From contig NC_050470.1 in NCBI RefSeq assembly GCF_013373865.1, forward strand, positions 16,371,244 through 16,435,243: a stretch of 64,000 nt of DNA, read 5' to 3'. Under the pieces are notes generated by a model that searched no databases, was not told the DNA's origin, and saw only the letters and a program-made list of their open reading frames with translations. This DNA is from Monomorium pharaonis (Eukaryota > Arthropoda > Insecta > Hymenoptera > Formicidae). The position numbers and the translations under genes are program-made. Of this stretch, positions 53,212 to 64,000 are shown piece by piece. How positions within the stretch are numbered: position 1 is the first letter of the stretch; every line of letters starts with the position of its first letter.

Positions 53212-55393
53212 CTTTTCAAAGAAAAATAAATTTCAATATTAGTTAATAAAATAATAACACAATTAATTAAATTATTGTATTTAAATTAAAATTATATTTT
53301 TTTATAAAAAAAAAAGAATTAAAATAGGAAATAATAATTTAAAAATTTTGTTTTTAAGATTTTTATGTAAGGTTTGAGCAGTCGATTATAAATTTTACAG
53401 AAAAATCACTTTATTTAAAATTAAAAAAAGAGAGTTAAATAAAAATGGAAAAAATAGAAATAAAGAATTACAGAAAATTTTATCATTCTTCGTGTTTAAT
53501 ATTCTTTTTCTTGAAGTTATTTATATAATCTATATGAAAAAGTATTATTATACTTGCAAAAAAGATATTTGAAAATTATTTGAATTCAATATTCTATACA
53601 TTAATTTTAATAGCTTTTTTAAATTCAATAGTGTATATATATTTTTATAAAAAAGTCGAATATTTCTTGTTACAAATGCGTGGAAAGTCATCTATTACGC
53701 GTTTCGTTTTGGGAAATAAAATTGTTATTTTCACGAACAATTATCTCACACAGATAATTTATTGTTTCACCATTTTTGTGCTGCCAATAAATGGCACGAG
53801 CAGTGAAATAACATTATCGTATCAATCTTACTCTTGTTATTACACTCGCATGCACATCTTACGGCATACGATAACGTATACAAAGTCTTGCCAGATTACC
53901 GACACTTTGCCGCTTTCACACATTTAACCTAATCTCAGCTAACTTGTCAATTTGTTTTCTCCAAAAAAGGTATGCAACGTCTTTCTACGCACTTGTAACA
54001 AAAAAATAACATGCAACTAATGTCATTTGGCTATTGTTCACGTATGCGGATGAATTTGTCTTTGACTTGTGTATCTACCCCAATAAAACAGTACGTAATA
54101 TCCACGTTAATGCTACGTGGATCGACATCGTAAAAATTCGTGAATATTTGAGTGGACATCCACTCAAAAACGGTACTAGAATCTATATGGATAGATTCAA
54201 CGTAGGAACCACTTAAAAATTTTACAAACTTTAGAAATATCCTCATAATATACACGCACTCTCTAAATTTCTTAGAGTGAAACGTGTCTCCAAAAGAATG
54301 GAATTTTACTCCAATCCCGACAGGAAGATTTTGCAAACATTACACAATAATGGCATTAAAGATTGTGCTAAGATGATTCACCATAACGCAACAGTTTTGT
54401 CAGAATATAATTCTTAAATAATATTTGTTAAAGATTAGACAAATATTGAAACATAAATATTTTGCAATTATTTTAGCATTTAAAATTATCATATTGTAAT
54501 CTTCAATATTTTCACAATATAATACAGCAATAATAATGTGCAATATTTACAGCATTTAATCTTCAATATTTAATTCAAAATTAATATCAAAAAGTATTAC
54601 AATAAATGTAACCAATTTCGCTATACTATACATTTAATAAAGATTAAAAAAGAGGCACTTTGTCTGACAGATTAGTTGCGTCCGTTGGAGAGTTAAGTAT
54701 CTCATTAATAGTAATAGCGGTCAGAAACTCTTAAATCATTCCTACATTATAATGCACAAATATTGAAACATGCAATATTACACATTCCATGTTTCAATAT
54801 TTTTCTCAATTATTGCACAATTTATTTGTAAATTTAATTTTGAAAATGTGCTGTTAAGATGATTCACGATATCGCTATTGTTATGCCTACATATCATTTC
54901 AAAATTTAATTACGCAAACATTTATTAATGTTTTATAAAAGGTTAATGTTTCTACACCTATTTTATCGACTATGCCCTCATAATGACGGATTATAAATCT
55001 TTTACAATTTTTTTATCATACAATTTTATAAATCTTTTCCTATTGGGGAAACGATAGTGAAATACGGTCACTCGAAATGGAGTGACACTCACTTCTTATA
55101 AGAATGAATTTTTCACTCAATAAGTGATCTCTTTGACTGGAGTGAAGGTTTCCTTGTAGCGAGTCGTTTACCAAATTAAAATGAGTAAATCACAAAAGTA
55201 TTATGTGGCGGTCCTCTTCTACGTCGGGTAGGAGTTAATTATTGCTTGTCTTAATCGTGCTGCGAGTGGTCCTTATATAGCGCGTTGGGTGCACCTTACT
55301 CCCGACACAGTTAGTCGACGGCGCCGTGCACTAACTGGCAGACGAGCGCGAAGCGTTTCTCGAAATATCCATGTAATTCCCTATAAATACTTC

Positions 55394-56255
55394 CAGGGTT
55401 GGGAACGTTACCTTAAAAAAGTAACGCGTTACCGTTACCGTTACTTTTTGTAAAAAGTTATTTGTTACCATTACTCGTAGCTCGGGTGGCACTCACTTGG
55501 TTCAAATGGACATGGTGCATTTGGACACGGTTCAAATGGACATGGTGCATTTGGACACGGTGCTTTTGGATACGATATCTTGCGCACGGTTCAAATGGCC
55601 ACGGTGCATTTGCATACGGTGCATTTGCACACTGCGCATTTGGGCACAAAAGAAATTTTATTAAAAATGTACACCAGTTATATGTACACGTAAAATTTGA
55701 TGACCGGATAATTGCACACGAAGAAAGTGCTAGCAGTGACTATCGGAATGCAGCCTAAGATATAAGGTAGAGAATATTTTTTAAACATATATTTAAAATA
55801 TATTATAAAATATGAAACTAAATATTTTATAATTGCATCTATTGCAAGTAACCTATAATTTAGCAGATAGGTTATACATTGTATGTATTTGCGTATTGAA
55901 GACGACTATCTAGAGTCTTTGTTAAATCTCAAAATAAAAGGTTTATGCATCGTATCAACAGGATATTTCAACAGGGCATTCTCATGTAACATTGACTCCC
56001 ATCGCCCTATATCGGAATATTTTTATCCAATCAAGAATAATGCGCGCGACCAGCACGCAATCTATTGAACAGCTATAAAAGATAATAGAGAACTAAAGTA
56101 ACGAGAAAAGTAACGGCTGAATTCGTTACCGTTACTGTAAAAATGTAACGACGTTACCGTTACCGTTACAGACATAAAAAAGTAACGATTATTACCGAAA
56201 AAAAGTAACGAAAACGATAACGGCGTTACAAGTAACGTGTTACTTCCCAACCCTG
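55394..56255. mobile_element. Non-autonomous hAT-type element, 0.86 kb
   Basis: The ends CAGGGTTGGGAACGTTACC and reverse complement CAGGGTTGGGAAGTAACACG are hAT-like. The flanking 8-mers AATACTTC and AATATTTT match at 6 of 8. Subterminal GTTACCGTTACC tracts are long and inverted. The interior holds the third 15-bp minisatellite (55494-55665) and a short frame at 55883-56068 with GLCIVSTGYFNRAFSCN. That peptide resembles the (S)TGYxERxFS motif of hAT dimerisation domains. Confidence 0.75.
55494..55665 (+). repeat. 15-bp minisatellite, array 3 (inside the hAT-type element)
   Basis: About eleven units of CATTTGGACACGGTT / CAAATGGACATGGTG. The first four alternate as an exact 30-bp pair. Same family as 24493-24725. 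Confidence 0.85.
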
Positions 56256-56435
56256 AATATTTTTTAATAGATATATCCACAGAAAATTTAGATATTTCAA
56301 AGATAAAAGAATTCGATGCAATAATGAAAAAAGAACATTGCATCCACGTGGATAACTTGTGGTAAAATCGGCATCCAAATAATCCATTTAAATCACATGG
56401 ATTCCATGTGGATGTCAGGTAACTCTTTTATTGGG

Positions 56436-56855
56436 ATATTCCCGCACTCGTAGATAACAACCGATTTTTCTCACTTGTTGCACAATAATACAATATATAA
56501 TAACTAGTTACATTTTGATCAATGCTTGTTTTTAATAAATCTTTTTTTAATTTTAATTGTGTTTGATAAAGTCAGCTATTTTAGTCGTTATTTGTGATAA
56601 AATAATAGTTTTTTCAAGATGAAAAAATCAATTCGTAATTTATTCATTCTAAAAAGACAATGTTTTAATTTAATTTTGTGTAAAAAGGAAAAATTCAAAG
56701 ATCAAGAGCAGAATATATTTATAAAAGTTTCAATATTAGTTGGCTCTTTTATTCATTTATTCACATATCTTATCTATTTCAATGATTTATTAAGTTCTAT
56801 TAAGCCAGCAGGATCAAATCAGTAAAATCAAATCTGATCTATTGGATTATTTAAC
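56436..56855. other. AT-rich spacer
   Basis: No supported gene; a 68-codon frame at 56619 has an ATG but only Lys/Phe-rich low-complexity content. Confidence 0.4.
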
Positions 56856-57472
56856 ACTTATTTTGCATTAATTTGCACCACTAATAAAAATTTTGTACTC
56901 CGTGCCGTATTGAGATAAATCGTCGTGCTGCTAGCTTAATGTTCAGCTAGCAGGATAATAAGAAAAAAGAAAAAAGAAAGAAAAACGAATACAGAAATTT
57001 TAAAAAACTGAATTTACACTAATTTGCACCATCCAAAAAAACTGAATATATTAATCTATTTTGAGCTGAACAACCACAAAATGAATTCAGTCATTTTAAG
57101 CACAAGAATGAAATACCCTTCCCCGTGAGCCGAATTAATCGGTACTTGTACACATAACTTGGCATAATTTGCACCGCAAAAATATCAAGTTTCAAATTTT
57201 GTACCCCCGGCGTTTGTTCGGAAACTGTCCTCGCCCTCTGTACGTCTCAGGAGTAAAGTACCCTTCGCCATCAGCCGAATAAGTCGCTACTTGTACATAT
57301 AACTTGGCATAATTTGCACCGCAAAAATATCAAGTTTCAGATTTCGTACCCCCCCCCCTTGTTCGTTCGGAAACTACCCTCGCCTCCCGAACGTCTCAAG
57401 AGTAAAGTACTCTTCCCCATAAGCCGAATCAGTCGCTACTTGTACACATAACTTGGCATACCCACCCCCCTC
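56856..57472 (+). repeat. ~145-bp tandem repeat
   Basis: The unit ACTTGTACACATAACTTGGC, ATAATTTGCACCGCAAAAATA, TCAAGTTTC, TTCGGAAACT, AAAGTAC, CCGAATMAGTCGCT begins at 57148, 57292 and 57437. More diverged units with CATTAATTTGCACCA and CACTAATTTGCACCA stand at 56867 and 57015. Poly-C patches vary between units. Confidence 0.78.
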
Positions 57473-57473
57473 C

Positions 57474-57870
57474 CCGTAATTTTTCTTAACTCTAATCCAC
57501 CAATTTTACGTCGCTATTTGGTTAATGTGAAAACATTGGAAACGAACAGCGTGGAAAGTCGCAAACCTATGTGGTACAGTACAAGCATGGACGTCGTTTA
57601 CTTTATGTTCAAATTTATTAATATTACAGTAAAAGTGCTGAATGGGTTTGCTTCGTGTAAAAAGTCAATAAAAGGACAAAAACCAAAAAAAATGCTGAGC
57701 TCAAGGATATTCAATTTTTCAGTTGTATTTGATTAAACGACGTCCACGCTTGTATTGTACCACATGGGTTTGCGACTTTCCACGTTTCCAATGTTTCCAA
57801 TGTTTTCACATTAACCAAATAGCGATGTAAAATTGGTGGGTTAGAGTTAGAAAAAATTACGGGGACGGAG
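57474..57870. mobile_element. Foldback repeat with ~130-bp arms
   Basis: The arms GTAATTTTTCTTAACTCTAA...CACCAATTTTACGTCGCTA...AAGTCGCAAACCTATGTGG...GACGTCGTTTA and their reverse complement (57735-57870) flank a spacer of about 135 bp. The left arm is the continuation of the tandem repeat to its left. ACCACATGGGTTTGCGACTT also occurs at 24866. Confidence 0.8.
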
Positions 57871-57964
57871 CCCCTCCCCCGCCCACGCATTTTCTAAGAA
57901 TATATTCTCTTTCCACACAAAATTTTGTGTGACATAGTTATTTCTCGACAAAGTACTTTTGCGC

Positions 57965-58048
57965 ATTTCTGTATAGGGCATCCTTACCGACGGAGTGGGT
58001 GCGGGAGGTGGAGGAGAAGGCCGAAGGCCCCTCCACTTGCACCTCCCT

Positions 58049-58100
<52 letters not shown>
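57965..58100 (+). repeat. GC-rich motif plus (GT)n
   Basis: ACCGACGGAGTGGGTGCGGG, GGCCGAAGGCCCCTCC, then a GT run of about 50 bp (58051-58100). The same order of parts appears at 5306-5395 and 24797-24855. Confidence 0.65.
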
Positions 58101-58101
<1 letters not shown>

Positions 58102-58519
58102 CTATTTTACATAGATATTTTTCACACTTCTTTTGTTAATAACTCTTTAACAAACAATGACCGACGATTAAGTTATAAACAAAAGTTACTCAGGGTCATG
58201 TCCCTGATAACATATGTGAAGGACATTGAAATCGGGGGTGGCTCTATATACGTGAATAATTACCTTACTTATTAATATATTGAAGTATACCAAATACATT
58301 ATGATAGAAGCAAATTATTTTAAAAAATAAAATAAAACTGAGATATTATTTTAATTTGTATTTTATTATGCTTTCAATGGTTGTTTATTCAAAGTCAATT
58401 TTTAGTGACCTTTTTATCTTTTGTATAAATTATTTTTGCAATACTTTATAAATTATCTGCTTCTATTAATATTATATAATTGCAGTATGTAATTTAAATT
58501 TATTGAAATAAAATGTATC

Positions 58520-59215
58520 TCAAGAGTTAAGAGACACGGTAGTGTCTTGCGCCAAGTGAACGCACAGCCGTGTATCTTTACGCGAGAGGACGACTTGCGA
58601 GCACTAAGATTATCAGATTTTAATAGCTGTCAAACCGATTATGTTCTAACTAGACTTAATTAAAAGCTTAGGTTTGATTTATATAAGAAAATATTTTCAT
58701 TTCTTTTTTACGTGCTCTACAAGTAGAGATATCACAACGCAACCAAAATATAAGTTTTTCATTTAAAATACGTCATCGTCCTAAGAAATCTTGTCGAGTA
58801 CATGAATTCAACACTAGAGAGCTTTATGATTTACCCATGACAATCTCCTATAAAATTTATATTGTATATTGATATGATGATAAATCTCTGTCATTCGCTT
58901 TGGGAGAGTAAAAAATAAATAAATATCAAGTAAGTATATCTGTAAATTGTATGATTAATAATAATAATCCATTATAAGAAAGTCAGGTGTAAACCTAAGA
59001 AGTGCACGTTTTACCATTGCTTTTCCGAGTACGTGATTGACGGTCGAGCCCGCGACGGCCGCGACGAGTTTCATGGCGATGATGTGACGCGCGTGAGGTT
59101 AGTGGTGAATTAGTTTTGCGTTTCTGTATAAGTATTATATCGTGAAGGAAATACAGCTGTGCCGAATTTAAAAATTGGTATAACGTACTATGCGTTCTAT
59201 AATCAGATAAGCATA
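58520..59215 (+). repeat. 0.7-kb direct repeat, copy 2
   Basis: Collinear with 22141-22845 in the same orientation: GAGACACGGTAGTGTCTTGC, CCGTGTATCTTTACGCGAG, TTATGTTCTAACTAGAC, TACGTGCTCTACAAG, GAGTAAAAAATAAATAAATA, CATGGCGATGATGTGACGCG, GCTGTGCCGAATTT. The copies differ by many substitutions and small indels. Confidence 0.75.
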
Positions 59216-59365
59216 TTACGTAAAATTTTCTTTTTTTTAGGAAATAAGTATTCTCAGGTAAGTTAATATTCTATGTTATGTATTATTTTTAGTTATTATT
59301 TTTTAAAAAAAGGAAGAAACACTTTACTTGAAGTTGAATACGGGGAGAATAGATTGGACGAGTAG

Positions 59366-59389
59366 GGGGGGGGGAGGAAGAGAAAAAGA

Positions 59390-59427
<38 letters not shown>

Positions 59428-59430
59428 AAG
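59366..59430. repeat. Poly-G and (GA)n run
   Basis: G10 at 59366 followed by purine-only sequence and a GA run to 59421. Confidence 0.85.
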
Positions 59431-59505
59431 GAGGAATATCAGGTAATAACAAAATATGGAATAACATTGTTAATAATGTTTATATGTATGTATTCTTATA
59501 TGTAC

Positions 59506-61584
59506 TGTGACGTGACATTTGCTGCAGTTTGTTACAAGAGTCGCGAGAACCCGACCGCGTTTTCATTACACGGGTCCTGTGTTCTCCCGCTCAAGAGTAG
59601 GCGCGAGAGCATGACGCATTTTATTTTGTCCATGTGCCGCCTTGTGTGCCGTTTTCTGTTTAAACTGAATATATCAAGCATCAGATTAAGAGTGCGGTGA
59701 GAGTCGGCGACCGCAAGAAGTCAAACTATCATTTAGACGCCTTGTCCCGCCGAAAGACATATTACGACGTAGCTGTCCCTCGGGAACCGCCAGGTCCGAA
59801 GGGGCTACGCCCAATTAAACGGTAACCTCTATTAATGTTAATGAGTAACGCTCTTTCCACGAAATCGGTAGTTTACGAAAACGGTATCTCCCCAATGGAA
59901 CTTGAAAAAGTTCTCCCCAACAATATCGGTAACTCGCGAAAACGATATCTCCCAAGATTCTCTCAACGGTATCAGTAACTCGCGAAAGCGGTATCTCCAA
60001 AAGCGGTATCGCTCGAGAATGCTCTCTCCACGATATCGGTAACTTGCGTATACGGTATCTTCACAATGCTATATATTTTGGGCGCCAGGCGCAAATTTCC
60101 GCGCCACACAATAATTAACGATAATTCGGTAGCCAAAGAGAAAGCGTTACTTATTCCGGTAGCTTTTTTACTCTAGGCGGTAGAGGGGCGTAGTTCTAAG
60201 ATAAATGGGAGGTATGGAGATTTCGGATCCAGGCAGGTCGCAGAATAGAATCGGTAAACAATTTTCAAATAAATAACCAGGATCAAAATATATTTCTTGA
60301 GTGATTAAAGAATACGATAACAAACAGAAATAATTGACATTACTCAACTTATCGGAACACAATAGATCCACAGATATACGCGATGGAGACGAAAACAAGA
60401 ATTTAAAAACAGCAAAAATGCGGAAACTTTAAAAAATCTACTATACGAGGCGAGAGGCCGACGAGGCTCTCCGCTCGAACAACAACAAATATAATACTTT
60501 ACGAAAACAGTATTCGCGATAACAATAACTCTACTATTAACTAAAGATGACTGTCGGTGCCGACTTTGTCCGAGAGGGACGTACTTAACTAATCGATATT
60601 TGGGGCCGGTCGGTCCAATCTCTCGTGCGGCAACGAGACTCTACTCTTTAATTCGAGTGTCTCAAACGCAAAAGCAAACAAAAAAATAGTAGCGAATTCC
60701 GAATTACCGGTAACACGACAAGAAACAGTATTCTTCATCCGGACCCGCACGAGAGTCGATCGCCTTAAACGAATCTTACGCAATTCCTGAGGGCTGCCGA
60801 GTGATGGCCTTACAACACAAGAAATCCTGGTCCATCAGAGTCGATAACAAAAGGGCTGGTCCTCGTCGATACGCTTCGGTACGCAGCTCACCGAACAGTG
60901 CGGAACCCCGATCTCACGTCGGCCAGCTCGAGCCGTCTGCAGGCGTGTGCGCGCTTCGATTTTCGGTAGGTAGATCCGCACGCCTCGCAGGATCCTCGAT
61001 CCACCGCAGCACCGCTTCATCCCTCGGAATTTTCCGGAATCAGCGCGTGTCGCTTTTTCAAATGCGAGATCTCTCGTGCCCTGCCGCTTCGGTTGGTCCG
61101 GCTGGCCAGGCCGCGACCGAACCGATTTTGGTGGCGGGCGATTGGCATTGATACGGTCGCTCCCCCGGTCTGCAGCCCGGTGGCGTGCCCTTGGCGTGAC
61201 TCCTCCAGAGGATCGTCTTGCAGTAACGCTGTATCCTAGCGGAATCGGTAACCTCGTAGCTCAGGGACGGCAACGCGCAGCGGGGCCCGACGCACGGCTT
61301 GGCGGGGAACTCTTGGCAAGATGTCCCGTCCATTCCCGGTAGATCGCGCCGAAACTCCCACGACGGCTGCTCCTCTTCCGTTGTTGCAACACTCAGATAC
61401 AGCCCTCACTCGGCGCCTTATTTCTAGTAAAGCTTAACAAAATAAGATGAGAAAACGGTAATGTGAAAATAAAAGAAAAGGACAAGGTCGCTTCCCCCTC
61501 GGCTTGGCGAAGAGTAGTCCCTGATCACCTCCTCGGTCGGACTTACGCCCTTGTAACGAGCGCAATTGGACGCGCCACGTCACA
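59506..61584 (-). mobile_element. LTR-like element, 2.08 kb, unclassified
   Basis: TGTGACGTG at 59506 and CACGTCACA ending 61584 are a 9-bp inverted pair with TG...CA ends. The interior is G+C-rich relative to its flanks. On the minus strand CTGGCGCCCAAAATATATAG near 60095-60070 resembles a primer-binding site of the TGGCGCCC type, which would put an LTR to its right and a short internal remnant to its left. No target duplication and no pol sequence could be found, so it may equally be one very long solo LTR. Minus-strand frames such as 61058-61333 are unrecognised. Confidence 0.45.
59858..60068. repeat. ~60-bp minisatellite with CGGTAACTCGCGAAA units
   Basis: Four imperfect units: TCGGTAGTTTACGAAAACGG, TCGGTAACTCGCGAAAACG, TCAGTAACTCGCGAAAGCGG and TCGGTAACTTGCGTATACGG, each followed by TATCTCC-type sequence. 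It lies inside the 59506-61584 element. Confidence 0.75.
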
Positions 61585-62639
61585 ATAGTTATAGTTTTTT
61601 AAAAAATTCAATAGAGAAACAAACTTATATAATATTACTTATTAAACAATACTTTTTTAATGGGTATTAATATTTTCAAATAGTGATAGTTTTTATATTT
61701 TTTATTATTTTTCTTTGACTTTTTAAACACATTTTTATATTCACTTTCTTCCAATCTTTCTAATCTTATTCCATTTCTGGCATCCTAAAACATTTATATT
61801 ACAAAAATTAAGAAAAAATGAAAAAGAAAGTTCTAAAATGCAATTAAATGTAATAGAAATAATAAAATATACAACAAATAAAAATAAAAGACAATAAATA
61901 ACCTTATTTCTTTACAACAAAATATCTTGTTAGCTCTAACAGGCAACTGATTTTTCAACATAAAAATATTATGTAGAAATAAATTATAAAAACCAAAAAA
62001 ATATACCGAAAAGAATCGTAAACCGAAAATAATTTAATGGTTCTGATTATGGTTCCGGTGCTGTAAATTTAATAAATTTAACAGAATGCGATTACGGTTT
62101 ACGATTTCGGTACGGTTATAAAATTGGTTATTTTATGAAACGGTTATCGGTTCCGGTTTTTGTTTCGGTTGGGTCCCTGGTAAGTATACACGGAGAAAAG
62201 GAAAATGCCATTAGATAACAGTATTTTGGTGACATATAATTAATGAGTTTTGTTTTGAAATGTTTGAGATATAGTCAATATATTATTTTTGAGGTCTCTG
62301 ATATAATTTTTTCTCTTTACAGAATTTAGTTAAAGTTGTTAGTGTAAACCCAGAGTTCAAAGGTAAGTGTTTTTTTTTATTAATGATATACAATAAAGTT
62401 TTTTAAAAAGGGTGAAATTTATTGCACTAGACACCGCAGACGCGCTCTTTGCGCGCGCTACTTAATTTTTTAAAAAATAAATTACAATAATAATTGTATA
62501 GATAACCATCTATAAAAATTTGACAGCTGTCAAAATTTAATCGCAATGACTACTCTCGCAACACGAAGTAAGCGCAGCGAGAGAACCAATCAGAATCGCG
62601 GAATAGAGGCAACAATACATTTTGAGACTTTCGAGTATC
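61585..62639. other. AT-rich spacer; possible hAT end at 62179
   Basis: 61585-62020 shows no gene. 62030-62179 is rich in GGTTNCGGTT phrases and ends GTTTCGGTTGGGTCCCTGG. Its reverse complement starts CAGGGACCCAACCGAAAC, like many hAT termini. No left partner is visible. 62190 on (ACACGGAGAAAAGGAAAATG) resembles a MITE start. Confidence 0.4.
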
Positions 62640-64000
62640 GATTTAACATCTCCTTTTTAAGATAGGATCCTCATTATTAAAAATGAAAATAGATCTTTAA
62701 AGTAAGAAACATAGAGGAGATAGGAAGATGGCGTGATTGGGAGAGTTTGCGATTTAGAAAGCTCCGGAGTGAAAGGATGGTGAGTGGTGAAGGAGATAAA
62801 AGTGAGAAGCATGAGTGGGAAATTCGGAAAGAGGAAGTTGGAAAGTGATCGGGCAATTGGAGGGAAAGCAAGAGAGGACAAAGGAGAGAAGAAATGAGAA
62901 GAGAAGAGAAGTTGCAGAGAATTTCGGAGGCGAGATTAACATGGAGTATAGAGGCAATGTACGGGAAGAAGAGGTCAGGAAGAGGGCGACAGGAGAAAAA
63001 GTGAGGATGGAAGGAATGTGGTCTGAAGGTGTGGGGAGATGGCGCGGTGGTGGAGCAGTGGAGAGGAAGAGCAGCGCCATCTAGAAGAAGGAAGTGTGGA
63101 CAGCAGAGACATTGCGGAATGCCTGGCGGGAACGTAGGAAGACGTGAACAAAGTTGGCAGGAGTGAAGAAGAAAGACGATAGCGAGTTTGGGAACGCCGA
63201 GTTCCAAAACACGTGGTCCGTCGGTGATAAATGAGGTGATATAAAAGCAGAGGCAGTGGCGGAAAGTCAATGTTAGCGGCGAAAGGAGAAATTGAGCAAA
63301 AAGAAGAGAAAAGAGAGACTAGGTGAGGCTAAACAGGGTGAGAGAAAGTGGTGAAGAGAAGAGGGCGAGGGAAGAGAGAATTGGAGGAAATTAGGAGAGA
63401 GTCGAGGAGTCGGAGAGCGCAGATGACAAGAGGACTGAAAGAGGTTAGGGAGAGGCTGAGGTGCTTGGAGATGAGGATAGAAGTGTTAGAGGGAGAGGGA
63501 GAGAGAAGGGAGGAGGAGGAAGAGAGGAAGCCGAAGGAGAAGAAGGAACTGACAGGATGACGGAAGAGGAAGCAGAGGGAAAGAAGAGGAACAACCGGAT
63601 GGTGACAAGGGAAAAAAGAAGATGGGGGGTGAAGAAGACAGGAAGGGAAGAGGAGAGAGGAAAGAGGAAAAGAAGAGGGAGAAAGAGGCGAGGGGAGAGA
63701 AGGAAGGAAGAAATCAAGAAGGAAGGGGAGAAGAAAGATGACAGTCAAAAGGAGACGATGAGGAGAAGAGGAGCACGGGGAAAGAAGCAAAGGGGGAGGG
63801 GACCTATCCATTGAGGAGAGGAGAATTAGATGGAGGATGCTGGAAAGGGCAAATGAGGAGAGGAGAAAGGGAAGAGGGGAAAGAAGGTTGAGGAGGAAGA
63901 GGAGGGAGGAGAGTAGCGGTATGTTTTATGTTTTTTATGTTCTTAGAAACAGACAAAGGATAGTTGGGGGAGAGACGTAGAGAAGAGAGAGGACTTGAGT
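62640..64000 (+). mobile_element. LINE 5' region, purine-rich, running off the window
   Basis: Over 1.3 kb of purine-rich plus strand shares GTGATCGGGCAATTGGAGGG with the minus-strand fragment at 44466-45510. Frames encode charged helical peptides: at 63348-63560 KRELEEIRRESRSRRAQMTR and LKEVRERLRCLEMRIEVLEG, an ORF1-type coiled-coil. Frameshifts or stops occur within it (63558). The RT part would lie beyond 64000. The complementary strand gives Ser/Leu/Pro-rich shadow frames that I ignore. Confidence 0.55.

Larger units (their letters stand above)
54078..56435. mobile_element. TIR element CCCAATAAAA, 2.36 kb, with nested hAT-like element
   Basis: The left end CCCCAATAAAACAGTACGTAATATCCACGT and the reverse complement of the right end TCCCAATAAAAGAGTTACCTGACATCCACAT form imperfect inverted repeats of about 30 bp. 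CCACGTGGATA-type dyads lie next to both ends (TCCACGTTAATGCTACGTGGA, ATCCACGTGGAT). No transposase recognised. A second inverted-repeat element is inserted at 55394-56255. Confidence 0.6.
53212..64000 (-). other. gl: Upstream glass intron, running off the window
   Basis: By phase and family structure another exon with finger 1 must precede 53211. Nothing up to 64000 matches, so this intron is at least 10.8 kb. Its recognisable content is mobile and repeat DNA. 53212-54077 is AT-rich with a 115-codon frame on the plus strand (53580-53927) that starts at TTG and shows no recognisable feature. Confidence 0.6.

Noticed and set aside
53580..53927. 115-codon plus-strand frame just upstream of the glass exon
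   Set aside because: Starts at TTG, AT-rich composition with no recognisable motif; no splice signals suggest an exon.
62657..63811. Long Ser/Pro/Leu-rich frames on the minus strand (and similar plus-strand frames at 44779-45440)
   Set aside because: Complement shadows of purine-rich LINE coding strands.
53212..64000. Expected glass exon with finger 1
   Set aside because: No C2H2 pattern with the Glass linker was found on the minus strand; it presumably lies beyond the window.

Overview
This is animal nuclear DNA, most likely from a hymenopteran insect and probably an ant. It is AT-rich, dense in transposons and microsatellites, and has no bacterial-style operons. The insect assignment rests on two spliced C2H2 zinc-finger exons that I recognise as the transcription factor Glass. 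The ant assignment is an inference from the mix of element types.

Host gene. Glass (gl) lies on the minus strand. The last coding exon is at 20986-21151 (fingers 4 and 5, stop codon) and the exon before it is at 53044-53211 (fingers 2 and 3). Both have correct splice signals and matching phase, so they enclose an intron of about 31.9 kb (21152-53043). The sequence from 53212 to the window end is the next upstream intron as far as I can see. Finger 1 and the N-terminal exons must lie beyond 64000. I see no other convincing host coding exon.

Layout. 1-7150: AT-rich DNA with a perfect hairpin and a tandem array of about 939-bp units containing inverted sub-modules. 7150-9255: two related LTRs (minus) flanking a decayed LINE endonuclease piece. 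9304-10270: one arm of a foldback element. 10440-15525: a LINE 3' end split by a 3.7-kb hAT element (10665-14379). 16886-17494: an unrecognised basic-protein ORF. 18160-19377: a TTAA-target DNA transposon with a Kolobok/Mutator-like transposase remnant. 20986-53043: Glass last exon and giant intron. The intron holds minisatellites, a GGACGTCC-rich element (25733-27260) inside a satellite, a near full-length CR1/Jockey-type LINE (29340-34410), a 2.35-kb foldback element (34842-37188), a 1.7-kb non-coding element split by a gag-only LTR retrotransposon (38052-41909), several palindromic MITEs, a piggyBac-like element containing a 5'-truncated RNase H LINE (45568-47889), a dead mariner (48315-49563), an inverted second copy of the 1.7-kb element (49568-51267) and shorter relatives up to 52330. 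53212-64000: a 2.36-kb TIR element with a nested hAT-type element, tandem and palindromic repeats, a second copy of a 0.7-kb repeat, a 2.1-kb LTR-like element and the purine-rich 5' part of a LINE.

Most unusual signals. (1) A core of about 150 bp carrying a 5S-rRNA-like internal-promoter segment is shared by elements with different termini. (2) An empty site inside the window proves the 4-bp duplication made by the gag-only retrotransposon. (3) A roughly 15-bp minisatellite family occurs in both orientations at three places. (4) The nesting order of many elements can be read directly.
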